From positions 1 to 22,804 of the forward strand of contig DATDOY010000004.1 in the NCBI GenBank assembly GCA_035293045.1: a stretch of 22,804 nt of DNA. Reading direction: 5' to 3'. The translations under genes and the position numbers were made by a program. Below the pieces are notes generated by a model. The model saw nothing but the letters and a program-made list of their open reading frames with translations. It ran no database searches and was not told the origin of the DNA. Source of the DNA: DATDOY01 sp035293045. GTDB taxonomy: Bacteria; Actinomycetota; Acidimicrobiia; IMCC26256; JACPCJ01. Below are positions 1-7,344 of this stretch, one piece after another; the first letter of the stretch is position 1, and every line of letters begins with the position of its first letter.

Positions 1-276
1 GAGGAAGAGGCTGGGAACGGCATCGTGGAGAACACCCACGCGCCGAACCCCGAATCGATCGCCATCTTCGGAGACAGCATCCTGTATGTGAACACGGAGG
101 AGTGCACGGCGTGCACCGCGTGCTACCAGCCGGACGTCTGCCCTGTCGGCGCTATCTACTCCGAGGAACAGGTGCCCGACGGCACGACGGGCGCGAAGTA
201 CAACGCATCGGATCCGAACAAGGGGCATGATCACTCGTTCTTCGTCCAACTGAGCCGGGACGTCTTCGCCGACTGA
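1..276 (+). CDS. Ferredoxin, iron-sulfur cluster binding (5' end cut by window)
   Basis: The reading frame is open from base 1 to the stop at 274-276, so the gene probably starts before the window; a GTG at 25 is possible but has no well-placed ribosome site. Four cysteine codons (103, 112, 121, 139) form C-x2-C-x2-C-x5-C followed by Pro, a ferredoxin cluster motif preceded by the typical 'YVNTEEC' stretch. The third-to-fourth Cys gap is five residues where the usual motif has three. By family, such proteins are small soluble electron carriers in the cytoplasm; 7Fe and 8Fe ferredoxins have a second cluster site nearer the N-terminus, which here would lie outside the window. The tail after the cluster (about 45 residues) is acidic and His-containing. 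The electron partner is unknown. Confidence 0.82.
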   Translation, partial: EEEAGNGIVENTHAPNPESIAIFGDSILYVNTEECTACTACYQPDVCPVGAIYSEEQVPDGTTGAKYNASDPNKGHDHSFFVQLSRDVFAD

Positions 277-311
277 TCGGGGCCGCGGCCAACACGACAC
301 AGGGGGGGTGC

Positions 312-608
312 ATGGACGGCGGGTGCTCGCATCTCGACGCCGCTACGGATGTCACGCCATCGAGCGACGGCTGTGAGGACTGCCTGAGGATGGGCGGTCA
401 ATGGGTCCACCTTCGAACGTGCATGCGATGCGGACACGTCGGGTGCTGCGACAACTCGCCGAATCGCCACGCCACCGCGCATTGGCACGAACATCCCGAC
501 CACCCGCTCATTCGCTCGTATGAACCCGGCGAGGACTGGTGGTGGTGCTATGCCGACGAGATGTACTTCGACGTCGAGGGCGCGCCACCCGCCCCGTCGC
601 ATCCCTGA
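312..608 (+). CDS. UBP-type zinc finger protein
   Basis: A 98-residue protein made almost wholly of one ZnF-UBP domain. Visible zinc ligands and signature residues are C5, H7, C21, C24, C37, C40, C45, H53 and H57, with 'HLRTCMRCGHVGCCD' and 'EPGEDWWWCY' matching the family pattern. The ATG at 312 follows a G-rich ribosome site (AGGGGGGG). In eukaryotes the domain binds the free C-terminus of ubiquitin; bacterial stand-alone versions are common in actinobacteria and their partner is not established. The stop lies 5 bases before the next gene's ATG, so the two are probably co-translated. No enzymatic domain is present. The fold call is firm; the role is unknown. Confidence 0.9.
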   Translation: MDGGCSHLDAATDVTPSSDGCEDCLRMGGQWVHLRTCMRCGHVGCCDNSPNRHATAHWHEHPDHPLIRSYEPGEDWWWCYADEMYFDVEGAPPAPSHP

Positions 609-613
609 ACCGC

Positions 614-1996
614 ATGGCCACGGACGGTCTCGGCGTCAGCCTGGTCGGCGAGGATCTCGCCGTCCCGTGCGTCGACGGGACCGAACGCACCTACCTCTCG
701 CTCGACGCCGCGGCTTCGACGGCGGCCTTGCCCGCGGTGGCGGAACGCGTCACCGAGTTTCTCCCCTGGTATTCGAGCGTCCACCGGGGCGCAGGATGGA
801 AGTCGCAGCTCGCCACGGCTCAGTACGAGGAGGCGCGCGCCGCGGCGCTGTCCTTCGCCGGACGGTCTGACGAGCGCGACGTCGCGATCATTTGCCGGAA
901 CACGACCGAGGCGATCAATCACCTCGCCTACCGGCTCCGCCTCGACCGTGACGACGTCGTGCTGACCACGGTCGTCGAGCATCACGCGAACTTGCTTCCG
1001 TGGGCGCGAATCGCCGAGAGGCGGTACGTCGAGTGCGATCGGGACGGGACATTCGGACTTGACGACGTCGTCGCGGGGCTCGAAGGCCAGCCGCGCCCGA
1101 AGCTCCTCGCCATCACCGGCGCCTCGAATGTCACGGGGTGGATGCCGGCCCTGGAGACGATCATCGTTGCCGCCCACGAGCGCGGCGTCCCTGTTCTTGT
1201 CGACGCCGCTCAGCTCGCACCGCACCGCCCACTCCCGGCGAGCGCGGATTTCATCGCGTGGAGCGGGCACAAGATGTACGCACCATTCGGTGGCGGTGTG
1301 CTGGTCGGCCCCCGGGAGACCTTCGCCGACGGCGACCCGTTCCTGGCGGGCGGTGGAGCCGTCGATCTGGTCGACCTCGACGAGATCGTGTGGACCGATC
1401 CGCCCGAACGCGAGGAGGCCGGATCGCCCAATGTCTTGGGCGCCGTCGCCCTTCATGCGGCCATCGACGAGTTCTCGCGAATCGGATGGGATCGCATCGT
1501 CGCGCACGACGATGCGATGGGCGAGCAACTGCGCCGCGGTCTCCGCGCAATCGACGGCGTCACCGTCCTCGGCATCTCCAGCGGGGAGGCGCTCCCGGTA
1601 GCGGCCTTTGTCGTCGACGGTGTGCCACACGCGCTCGTCGCGGCGCGACTCAGCGCCGAGCACGCGATTGGAGTTCGGCACGGCTGTTTTTGCGCCCACC
1701 CGTACCTCCTGCGCCTCCTCGACCTCACCCCATCCGAGGTCGCGGCGTACCGAACCGCGGTGCTGCACGGGGATCGCACGGCAATGCCCGGCGCGGTCCG
1801 GGCGAGCGCGGGTCTGTCGACCACGGGTGATGACATCGCCCGGTTCCTCGCTGCGATCGCCCGCATTGCCGGCGGCGAAGAACCGCCTGTGCCGTACGAG
1901 CAGGATCTCCACACCGGGGACTACTGGCCGGCCACCGACGATCCCGCGTGGTCGAATGCGGCGCGCCGACTCGGTGCCTCCTGCGCGAGGGGATGA
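614..1996 (+). CDS. Class V aminotransferase-fold PLP enzyme, cysteine desulfurase-like
   Basis: A 460-residue fold-type I PLP enzyme. The PLP lysine is K220 in 'SGHKMYAPFGGG', the ring-stacking His is in 'VEHHAN' (H123/H124), and the cofactor Asp is in 'VLVDAAQ'. Near the C-terminus 'RHGCFCAHPY' carries C358 and C360 where SufS/CsdB desulfurases place their catalytic Cys loop. These features suggest a cysteine desulfurase or related selenocysteine-lyase-like enzyme, but substrate cannot be read from sequence. I chose ATG 614 over an upstream start at 539 because the upstream codons overlap the zinc finger gene and encode an Arg-rich stretch unlike the family. No SufU/IscU scaffold gene is nearby, so a general iron-sulfur assembly role is unproven. 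It is close to the upstream zinc finger gene and ends before a terminator hairpin. Confidence 0.88.
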   Translation: MATDGLGVSLVGEDLAVPCVDGTERTYLSLDAAASTAALPAVAERVTEFLPWYSSVHRGAGWKSQLATAQYEEARAAALSFAGRSDERDVAIICRNTTEAINHLAYRLRLDRDDVVLTTVVEHHANLLPWARIAERRYVECDRDGTFGLDDVVAGLEGQPRPKLLAITGASNVTGWMPALETIIVAAHERGVPVLVDAAQLAPHRPLPASADFIAWSGHKMYAPFGGGVLVGPRETFADGDPFLAGGGAVDLVDLDEIVWTDPPEREEAGSPNVLGAVALHAAIDEFSRIGWDRIVAHDDAMGEQLRRGLRAIDGVTVLGISSGEALPVAAFVVDGVPHALVAARLSAEHAIGVRHGCFCAHPYLLRLLDLTPSEVAAYRTAVLHGDRTAMPGAVRASAGLSTTGDDIARFLAAIARIAGGEEPPVPYEQDLHTGDYWPATDDPAWSNAARRLGASCARG

Positions 1997-2068
1997 TCGC
2001 GACCGTTGCCACGGCCGTTCTGGGGCGTAGGTCGGCCGCAATCGGCGGCGGCGGTCCGCTGGAGAACG

Positions 2069-2104
2069 CACACGCCGACCGGGCGTGTACCCGGTCGGCG
2101 TGTG
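2069..2104. terminator. Bidirectional terminator hairpin
   Basis: A perfect 15-bp inverted repeat: CACACGCCGACCGGG at 2069-2083 and its complement at 2090-2104, with a 6-base loop. It lies between two convergent genes (PLP enzyme ending 1996, LARTG protein ending 2138) and could stop transcription from both sides. There is no T-run, as is common for actinobacterial terminators. Confidence 0.8.
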
Positions 2105-2137
2105 GTCGTGATCCTGCGTTCCGTCAGATCGTCGTGA

Positions 2138-2902
2138 TCAGGTCCGACGGAGGAGCAGGCGCCCACGGTGGGTCCCGAGCACCGTGGCTCCGAGCAGCAT
2201 CATCGCGAGCCCCAGCCCGAGGATGAGCACAGGATTGATTCCCGTTCTGGCAAGCTCACCTTCCGCTACGCCGGGGCTGACGACCACGCCTTGCACCGCG
2301 GCCTGAGGGGCGCTACTCGCTGCGGGGTTGGCTCCAGACTGACCCAGCGCGGCGACGGTGGTCGGCGTTGTCGCTGCCGTTGTTGTCGTCGTGGGACTGA
2401 GGGTCGTGGTCTGCTGGGCACATTCAACCCAGAACACCTTGTGCTTGACGTCGGCACCCTGGGAGCCAGTCGCATTCACCGTCAGCTTGACGTGATAACC
2501 CTGGTTCGGGTGCGGATCGAAGTTGCCTACGAGCGCAGTCGCCAGGTTGTACGTACGGACCCCGTCGACCGAACTGTCGGCGCCATCAGCGTCGAGAGCG
2601 AAGCTGTCGGAGAGCAGCCCACTTGTTCCGGTGGGCGGGTGGGCGGCGAAGGAAACCGACGCCGACGCACTCGCGTCGAAGTTGAAGAAGGCGACGTTGA
2701 ACGTGCACCCCACGTGCGGGTCGTTGGCTTGAGCTCCACCCGTGAGCGCGACGTCGTTGATCTTGACCGTCCCGTTGTTGCCTGGTGGGTCTCCGCCTTG
2801 TCTGGCTCCAACTCCGGTCGATACGAGCCCGACGGCGACGATGACGACGCCGATGGCGGCCATCGCCATCGATGGTCCTCGATATTTCTTCGCGATGGTC
2901 AT
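2138..2902 (-). CDS. Secreted, sortase-anchored surface protein with C-terminal LARTG signal
   Basis: 254 residues. The N-terminus has a basic start (MTIAKKYRG) and a hydrophobic segment at about 11-32, a signal peptide. The body (about 35-165) looks like an extracellular beta-rich domain with only two cysteines, C66 and C161, a possible disulfide. A Thr-rich linker (about 165-183) and an Ala/Ser/Gln-rich stretch follow, then LARTG at 217-221, a membrane segment at about 224-243 and an Arg-rich tail: a complete cell-wall sorting signal. Class E sortases are known to prefer LAxTG over LPxTG, and the sortase immediately upstream on the same strand is the likely partner. I chose ATG 2902 because AAGAAGGGA sits about 9 bases before it and the signal peptide then starts correctly; the longer frame to 3007 lacks this. 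Ligand or function of the exposed domain is unknown. Confidence 0.85.
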   Translation of the reverse strand: MTIAKKYRGPSMAMAAIGVVIVAVGLVSTGVGARQGGDPPGNNGTVKINDVALTGGAQANDPHVGCTFNVAFFNFDASASASVSFAAHPPTGTSGLLSDSFALDADGADSSVDGVRTYNLATALVGNFDPHPNQGYHVKLTVNATGSQGADVKHKVFWVECAQQTTTLSPTTTTTAATTPTTVAALGQSGANPAASSAPQAAVQGVVVSPGVAEGELARTGINPVLILGLGLAMMLLGATVLGTHRGRLLLRRT

Positions 2903-2947
2903 TGAGGGGTTCCCTTCTTGTGCCTGGGACCGGATCCGCCTGGACGA

Positions 2948-3010
2948 CAGTCGTCTCCCAATCACTTTCAGGAAACCTAATACCCGCAAAAAAATACTGG
3001 TAAACAACTA
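2948..3010 (-). promoter_or_regulatory. AT-rich upstream region, possible promoter of the LARTG protein
   Basis: This stretch, including a run of seven A (plus strand) around 2990, is markedly AT-richer than its surroundings. Read on the minus strand it holds TTGTTT and a downstream TAGGTT (TAnnnT type), so the surface protein may have its own promoter in addition to readthrough from the sortase gene. Spacing between the boxes is not ideal, so this is tentative. Confidence 0.35.
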
Positions 3011-3074
3011 CGAGTAAGGATCAAGTGATGCAATCTGCCCAATTCGAGAACGGGGACCTCTCGCGCGGATTGAC

Positions 3075-4085
3075 TCAGAAGTTCGCAGGGAGTGCGCGCT
3101 CGAGACCAACGAAAAACGGGACCAACGCCACGAGGAACGGAAGGAGTCCCGCCACGCGTGCGGGCCAGTTGCGCCACCTGCGCACAACGAGCCACCAGGC
3201 CGTTGCCACGGCGGCTGCGGGAAACCCAGCGATGACCAATGCACCGGGCGACGTCGAGGTGTCGTCGGTGCGGCGCGTCGGTGCGGCGCGGACGTCGGCG
3301 CCGGCCGACGTTTCGGCAGGGCGGGTGTCACGAACGACGGCTGGGGGCGTGCCGTGAAGCGTTGCGGTGACGACGAGACGCTCGCGGGAGGAAAACCTCG
3401 GGTTACACGTGGTGAGCGTGAGCGTTGGTGCCGACGTTGGCGCGAGCACGTCAACTTGACCGGGAGGGACCACGCGAATCCCCGTGACCCGATAGTGAAA
3501 GAGGCCTTCTGCGGTCTGGAGATCAATCGGTGATCCAGTCACCAGCTCATCGAGTCGACTGAACGGCGCGCCATACGTTGTGCGGTGCCCGGCGATGCCG
3601 ACATTGCCGACGCCACCCGGGAATGCGGTGCCTGGGTAGTGGCCCGGTCCTTGCCGGAGCTCACCGACGCCCACGCCTTCAATCACAATTCGGTCGACGC
3701 CAATCGAGGGGATTTGGATTCGAGCAACCGCCTCGCCCGGAGTCGGGATCGCCACGCGAGGCGACGCCCTGCGTGGCGATCCCGACTCCTTGGCGGTCGG
3801 GGGCCTCGGGGCCTCAACCTGGGCCGCGAAATCTCGCCGCAATGCATGCTGGGCCCTCGCCTCGAGGATGTTGGTTCCCCAAACCTCGAATCCCGCGAAG
3901 AGGACCGCGATCCCTCCAACGGCGATCAGCCCGCGACCGAAGACGGCGATGAACGCGGAAAGGGTGCGTCGCCGTCTCGTCGGAGCGTGGCGCCGCGTGG
4001 TCTCCTCCCTATGACGTGAGGTTTCCACCCGAGCCGAGTTGGGGTCGTGCGCTCGACTCGCACCGCCCGGCGTGGTAGTCCCCAT
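3075..4085 (-). CDS. Class E-like sortase, membrane-bound transpeptidase
   Basis: 336 residues. A basic N-terminal tail with many Arg leads to a membrane anchor at about 44-68, a linker (70-118), the sortase domain (about 119-246), a Thr/Pro/Ala-rich spacer, and two further hydrophobic segments near 283-300 and 311-328. Catalytic residues are visible: H167 in 'GIAGHRTTYG', C227 in 'TLTTCNPRF', and the Arg before 'LVV' (R236). Sortases cut their substrate between Thr and Gly and join it to cell-wall precursor outside the membrane. The motif set resembles class E, matched by the LARTG protein encoded just downstream. ATG 4085 is preceded by AGAAGGGG; upstream in-frame codons overlap the divergent regulator and are not credible. 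The extra C-terminal membrane segments and a 19-bp inverted repeat in the linker-coding DNA are unusual. Confidence 0.87.
   Translation of the reverse strand: MGTTTPGGASRAHDPNSARVETSRHREETTRRHAPTRRRRTLSAFIAVFGRGLIAVGGIAVLFAGFEVWGTNILEARAQHALRRDFAAQVEAPRPPTAKESGSPRRASPRVAIPTPGEAVARIQIPSIGVDRIVIEGVGVGELRQGPGHYPGTAFPGGVGNVGIAGHRTTYGAPFSRLDELVTGSPIDLQTAEGLFHYRVTGIRVVPPGQVDVLAPTSAPTLTLTTCNPRFSSRERLVVTATLHGTPPAVVRDTRPAETSAGADVRAAPTRRTDDTSTSPGALVIAGFPAAAVATAWWLVVRRWRNWPARVAGLLPFLVALVPFFVGLERALPANF
3739..3789. repeat. 19-bp perfect inverted repeat inside the sortase gene
   Basis: GGAGTCGGGATCGCCACGC at 3739-3757 is exactly complementary to 3771-3789, separated by 13 bases. It falls in the DNA for the sortase linker (about residues 99-116, Ser/Pro/Arg-rich), between membrane anchor and catalytic domain. 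A stem this long is not needed for the coding role. Confidence 0.85.
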
Positions 4086-4313
4086 GCGAGGACGCCCCTT
4101 CTGTTTACGTCGCGAGCCGAGAGGATGCCTTCTCCGCCCGAGTGGCGCGCTCCCAACGCAGTGACGTGACCATACCCCTGCGCTCGCCGGTCGAACCCTG
4201 AGCATGCCAGGGCGATGGATGGCGGACGCGGGTTGTTGGGGCTCCCGCGACTCAACTTCGGCACCTCGATACCAGAAATGCCCTTCCAGCAGATTGCTAA
4301 CATTGAAGGCGGG

Positions 4314-4619
4314 ATGAGGCAATGGAGCTTTCTCACCAACCACGCCCGGGCGTTGCTGTTCATCGCCCATGACCCTGGCGCGCGTCTTCGGGATCTCGCC
4401 GCGGCCCTCGACGTCACGGAGCGCACCGCCTACGGCATCGTCGCTGACCTCAGCGAGGCGGGCTACGTGGTGAAGGAGAAGGACGGCCGTCGAAACCGCT
4501 ACAGCATTCAGACGCATCTTCCGTTGCGGGATTCGATCATCCGAGAGAGAACGATTGGTGAGGTCATCGATCTCTTCACGGAAACCACGCCGCGTAGGAA
4601 CAGGCGGCGGACCAAGTGA
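4314..4619 (+). CDS. Small winged-helix transcriptional regulator
   Basis: 101 residues from ATG 4314, which follows GAAGGCGGG; the 33 extra upstream codons do not look like the family. The core 'LRDLAAALDVTERTAYGIVADLSEAGYVVKEKDGRRNRYSI' is a helix-turn-helix (about 24-50) followed by a beta-hairpin wing, MarR/ArsR-like in layout. The opening 'WSFLTNHARALLFIAHDP' and the tail ending in a basic stretch resemble a small actinobacterial regulator family that I know only as uncharacterised. No ligand-binding or metal-binding residues stand out. It is divergent from the sortase gene (228-base shared upstream region), so control of the sortase/LARTG pair is possible but only inferred. TAACAT at 4298-4303 could be its -10 element. 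Confidence 0.82.
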   Translation: MRQWSFLTNHARALLFIAHDPGARLRDLAAALDVTERTAYGIVADLSEAGYVVKEKDGRRNRYSIQTHLPLRDSIIRERTIGEVIDLFTETTPRRNRRRTK

Positions 4620-4650
4620 GAGCAGGCGGCGCCGACCCTGGTCGACCCCT

Positions 4651-6453
4651 CTAGCGCAGCCTCGCCCCGGCGCCCCGGGGAAGCTCTGGCGCAGCGCGGA
4701 CCCAGCGTGGCCGCATGGGGATCAGCGGTCGGATTCCAATCCTGGTGACCCTGTTCTTGCTCCCGCGCACGACCTGGCCCTCGATGTGTGCGGCGTCGCC
4801 GGCAGCGCCGAAGGCGAACCCCTGCGCCCGGTCGCAGCCGAGGGCGATGAGCTGATCGAGTTGGGATGGCGTCTCGACGCCCTCGGCGACGACGCTCATT
4901 CCCAGCGCGTGGCAAAGATCAATGATCGACGCGACAATCGCCCGCTCTGTCGACGCGCTCCCCAATCTCTGCACGAACGAGCGGTCGATCTTGACGAAGT
5001 CCAGTGGAAACAGGCGGAGGTATGAGAGCGACGAGTAGCCCGTGCCGAAATGGTCGAGTCCAACCCGCACGCCGGCGTCATGCAACAGCCTCAGTCCGGT
5101 GATCGCGGAGTTGGATGCCTCCATGAGCACTCGCTCGGTGATCTCGACTTGCAGCGTGCCCGACGGCAGGTCGTGGGCGGCGAGGTCGTCGACGAGGGAC
5201 TGCGCGAACCCGGAGTCGGCGAGGTCTCGAGCGGTGACATTGACAGAGATGTCGGCGAATGATGTACCGGCGAATGTTCCACGCCAGGTCGCCGCTTGCT
5301 GGATCGCCTGACTGAGCATCCATTCGTCCATTTGCGACAGCAGGCCCGTTTCCTCGGCCACCTCGATGAACGAGTCAGCTTCAATGAGGGTGTCCTGGTC
5401 CGGGTCCCACACCCGCACGAGAGCCTCGGCGGCGACGGTTTCACGAGTGACGAGGTCCACGATCGGCTGATAGGCAACGCGAAGCCGGTGCTCCGCGATG
5501 GCACGGCGGAGCATCCGTTCAGTTGCGAGGCGCCCGACGGCCACCGTGCGGAGGTCTTCGTCGAACATCTCGGCCCGATCTCGTCCGCGGTCTTTGGCGC
5601 GATAGAGCGCGAGGTCGGCTTCCTGCAGCAGATCCGCCGCGCCGTGTCCTGAGTCACTGGTGACCGCGATCCCAACGCTGGTCGTGCACACGAACTGTTC
5701 GCCCGCGACGTCGAACGGGACGCGGCCCGCCTCGATGATCCGCTCACCGAGTGCGCTCGCTTCCTCGATCCGGCTCATGTCCTCGACCACGACGGCGAAC
5801 TCGTCGCCTCCGAGCCGCGCGAGCGTGTCTTGGGGCCGGAGTACACGGAGCATTCGCTCAGCCATTTGGAGGAGCACGGCGTCGCCGAGGCGGTGACCGA
5901 GCGAATCGTTGATCAGCTTGAAGCGATCGAGGTCCAAGAAGAGCACCGCCACGAGGCCGTCGCGGCGGTCGAGTCGACGCAGCGCCTGCCGTAGGCGATC
6001 CATGAACACGGTTCGGTTCGCGACGCCAGTGAGCGGGTCGGTCGACGCTTGTCGCTCGAGGTCGCGTTGAGCCTTTCTGCGGTCCCCGACATCCCGGATG
6101 GCGGATACCACCACGGGCTCACCGTCGTGATCCACGAGTCTTGACAGCACTTCCGTCCACCGGTAGGTGGCGTCCTTGCATCGGAATCGACACAGTGTGG
6201 TCACCGTCGTGGTCCCGTCTCGGGACGCCTTCTGATGGCCGTTGTTGACCAGGGCGAGGTCGTCGGGGTGGACGAAATTGGCGTGGTGCTGTCCCACGAG
6301 GTCTGAGGGGCGCCACCCGAAGAGGGCGAAACTTCCGCCCGACGCGAATCGGTACAGGCCGTCGAGGGTTGTGACGGTGTGAAGATCGGGCGAGCCGTCG
6401 GCGACGAGGAGGCGGAGGGCTTGATCGATCCGTGAATCGCTCTGGGTTCTCAT
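4651..6453 (-). CDS. PAS-GGDEF-EAL protein, cyclic di-GMP turnover
   Basis: 600 residues with no membrane segment, hence cytosolic. A PAS domain covers about 24-125 ('GLYRFASGGSFALFGW', 'FVHPDDL'), the GGDEF domain about 135-300 and the EAL domain about 312-560. The cyclase site GGDEF (215-219) is intact and the inhibitory RxxD site is present as RPQD (206-209), five residues ahead. In the EAL domain E343, N405, E437, K488 and E524 are kept, but the usual DDFGTG reads D467-H468-F-G-T-G, so the second metal-binding Asp is a His. The protein is thus predicted to make c-di-GMP with feedback control, while phosphodiesterase activity may be lost or changed. ATG 6453 begins just ahead of the PAS domain; the longer frame to 6516 adds an Arg-rich stretch. 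It converges on the winged-helix gene and is divergent from the STAS operon. Confidence 0.92.
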   Translation of the reverse strand: MRTQSDSRIDQALRLLVADGSPDLHTVTTLDGLYRFASGGSFALFGWRPSDLVGQHHANFVHPDDLALVNNGHQKASRDGTTTVTTLCRFRCKDATYRWTEVLSRLVDHDGEPVVVSAIRDVGDRRKAQRDLERQASTDPLTGVANRTVFMDRLRQALRRLDRRDGLVAVLFLDLDRFKLINDSLGHRLGDAVLLQMAERMLRVLRPQDTLARLGGDEFAVVVEDMSRIEEASALGERIIEAGRVPFDVAGEQFVCTTSVGIAVTSDSGHGAADLLQEADLALYRAKDRGRDRAEMFDEDLRTVAVGRLATERMLRRAIAEHRLRVAYQPIVDLVTRETVAAEALVRVWDPDQDTLIEADSFIEVAEETGLLSQMDEWMLSQAIQQAATWRGTFAGTSFADISVNVTARDLADSGFAQSLVDDLAAHDLPSGTLQVEITERVLMEASNSAITGLRLLHDAGVRVGLDHFGTGYSSLSYLRLFPLDFVKIDRSFVQRLGSASTERAIVASIIDLCHALGMSVVAEGVETPSQLDQLIALGCDRAQGFAFGAAGDAAHIEGQVVRGSKNRVTRIGIRPLIPMRPRWVRAAPELPRGAGARLR

Positions 6454-6807
6454 TGCAGCGCGCCTCCGGAATTCGGTGGGGCGCCACCGAGGTCCGGAGC
6501 AACGCCAGAGTCTCAACGCACCGCCGTGTTCGAGCGGGGTCGAGCGTGATCTGGGTACCCCGCACGGTGCTTACCTACGCACTGAGGGACGCCCGAACCG
6601 GTCGATTCGCGCGCTTTGGCGAAGACGCCGCGCTTTACGTGGCGATCGGACGGTTATGCACCCAATAGGGACGCGACACCCGTGTGGTAGGGTCCAGGGG
6701 ACACGAGAGACACCCTTACGTGTTGGGTCACCACTACGGCTGACCCGGGAGCGATGCTCCGGACCCTGGTAGCGCGTCATTGACAGCGATGGTTGCCAGG
6801 AGCATTG
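6454..6807. other. 354-base divergent intergenic region
   Basis: No credible gene is seen here. It should hold the promoters for the minus-strand GGDEF-EAL gene and the plus-strand STAS operon. TAGGGT at 6688-6693 fits a TAnnnT -10 box for the plus strand, without a clear -35. The 3' half contains nested inverted repeats, listed separately. The left half (6454-6680) shows no recognisable element. Confidence 0.5.
6689..6767 (+). promoter_or_regulatory. Possible structured leader RNA ahead of the STAS operon
   Basis: AGGGTCC (6689-6695) pairs with GGACCCT (6761-6767). Inside this closing stem are ACACG/CGTGT (6701-6705 with 6719-6723), GGGTCA/TGACCC (6725-6730 with 6741-6746) and GGAGC/GCTCC (6748-6752 with 6756-6760, loop GAT). 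Together they can form a four-way junction 40 bases before the STAS start codon. It matches no riboswitch class that I recognise. The possible -10 box at 6688-6693 overlaps the first strand, and if that promoter is real the closing stem would not be in the RNA. Confidence 0.3.
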
Positions 6808-7341
6808 ATGATTACTTTTGGGTCTTCGCGTTTGACGCATTCTCCGCGGCGGTCCGGCGCGCTCGACAGCGGCGCTGTCGTCTGGGTTCGAGGGGAGCAC
6901 GACATCTCGACCGTCGGTGCGCTCACCGACACACTGGCCCGGGCGATCGCGTTCGATTCCACCGAGGTGGTCGTTGATCTCAGCGGAGTCCAGTTCATGG
7001 ACGCGGCGACCGTTTCGGTCATCGTCCGCACTCGGGAATACCTGCGGGAGCGCCAGCGAGCACTCGTGCTGCGATCTCCGTCGACGTCGGCGAAGCGGAT
7101 CTTCGACTTGTGTGAGCTCTCTGACCTGTTTGACGTCTCCCCGGACGCGCCTACCTCGCTCGCCGAGGCGCTCGAGTCCTGGGTCGCCGTACCTCGTAGT
7201 GATCGGCACGGAGCGACTCCGGAGGTCCCCACGGAGCCGTCGGTGGAAGTCTTCGATTCCGGGGAGGTGACCGGGGTGCCAGCGGTCCGGCCTCGTGACG
7301 TCGAACGCGCAACTGAGGTGCCGGACGCCCAGGCCCCGTGA
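6808..7341 (+). CDS. STAS-domain protein, anti-sigma-factor-antagonist-like
   Basis: 177 residues. ATG 6808 is preceded by AGGAG with a 5-base gap, better than the TTG at 6793. A single STAS domain spans about 22-118 ('VVWVRGEHDISTVGAL', 'VVVDLSGVQFMDAATVSVIV'); the last 60 residues are Pro/Val/Glu-rich and likely disordered. In SpoIIAA-type antagonists a Ser directly after the conserved Asp is phosphorylated to switch binding of the anti-sigma kinase. Here that position is Ala (D65-A66-A67-T68), so regulation by that route looks impossible unless T68 serves. By family it would bind a histidine-kinase-fold anti-sigma factor. It is followed 3 bases later by a GAF-ANTAR gene, so signalling through that operon is likely; the partner is not identified. 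Confidence 0.87.
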   Translation: MITFGSSRLTHSPRRSGALDSGAVVWVRGEHDISTVGALTDTLARAIAFDSTEVVVDLSGVQFMDAATVSVIVRTREYLRERQRALVLRSPSTSAKRIFDLCELSDLFDVSPDAPTSLAEALESWVAVPRSDRHGATPEVPTEPSVEVFDSGEVTGVPAVRPRDVERATEVPDAQAP

Positions 7342-7344
7342 CCT

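Noticed and set aside
548..2071. Long minus-strand open frame (507 codons)
   Set aside because: It is antisense to the PLP enzyme, shows an Arg/Asp-rich composition with no motifs, and arises from codon bias in GC-rich DNA.
6689..6767. A tRNA gene, because of a 7-bp outer stem and three inner arms
   Set aside because: There is no T-loop sequence, the last arm has a 3-base loop, no proper anticodon arm can be drawn and no CCA or discriminator pattern fits.
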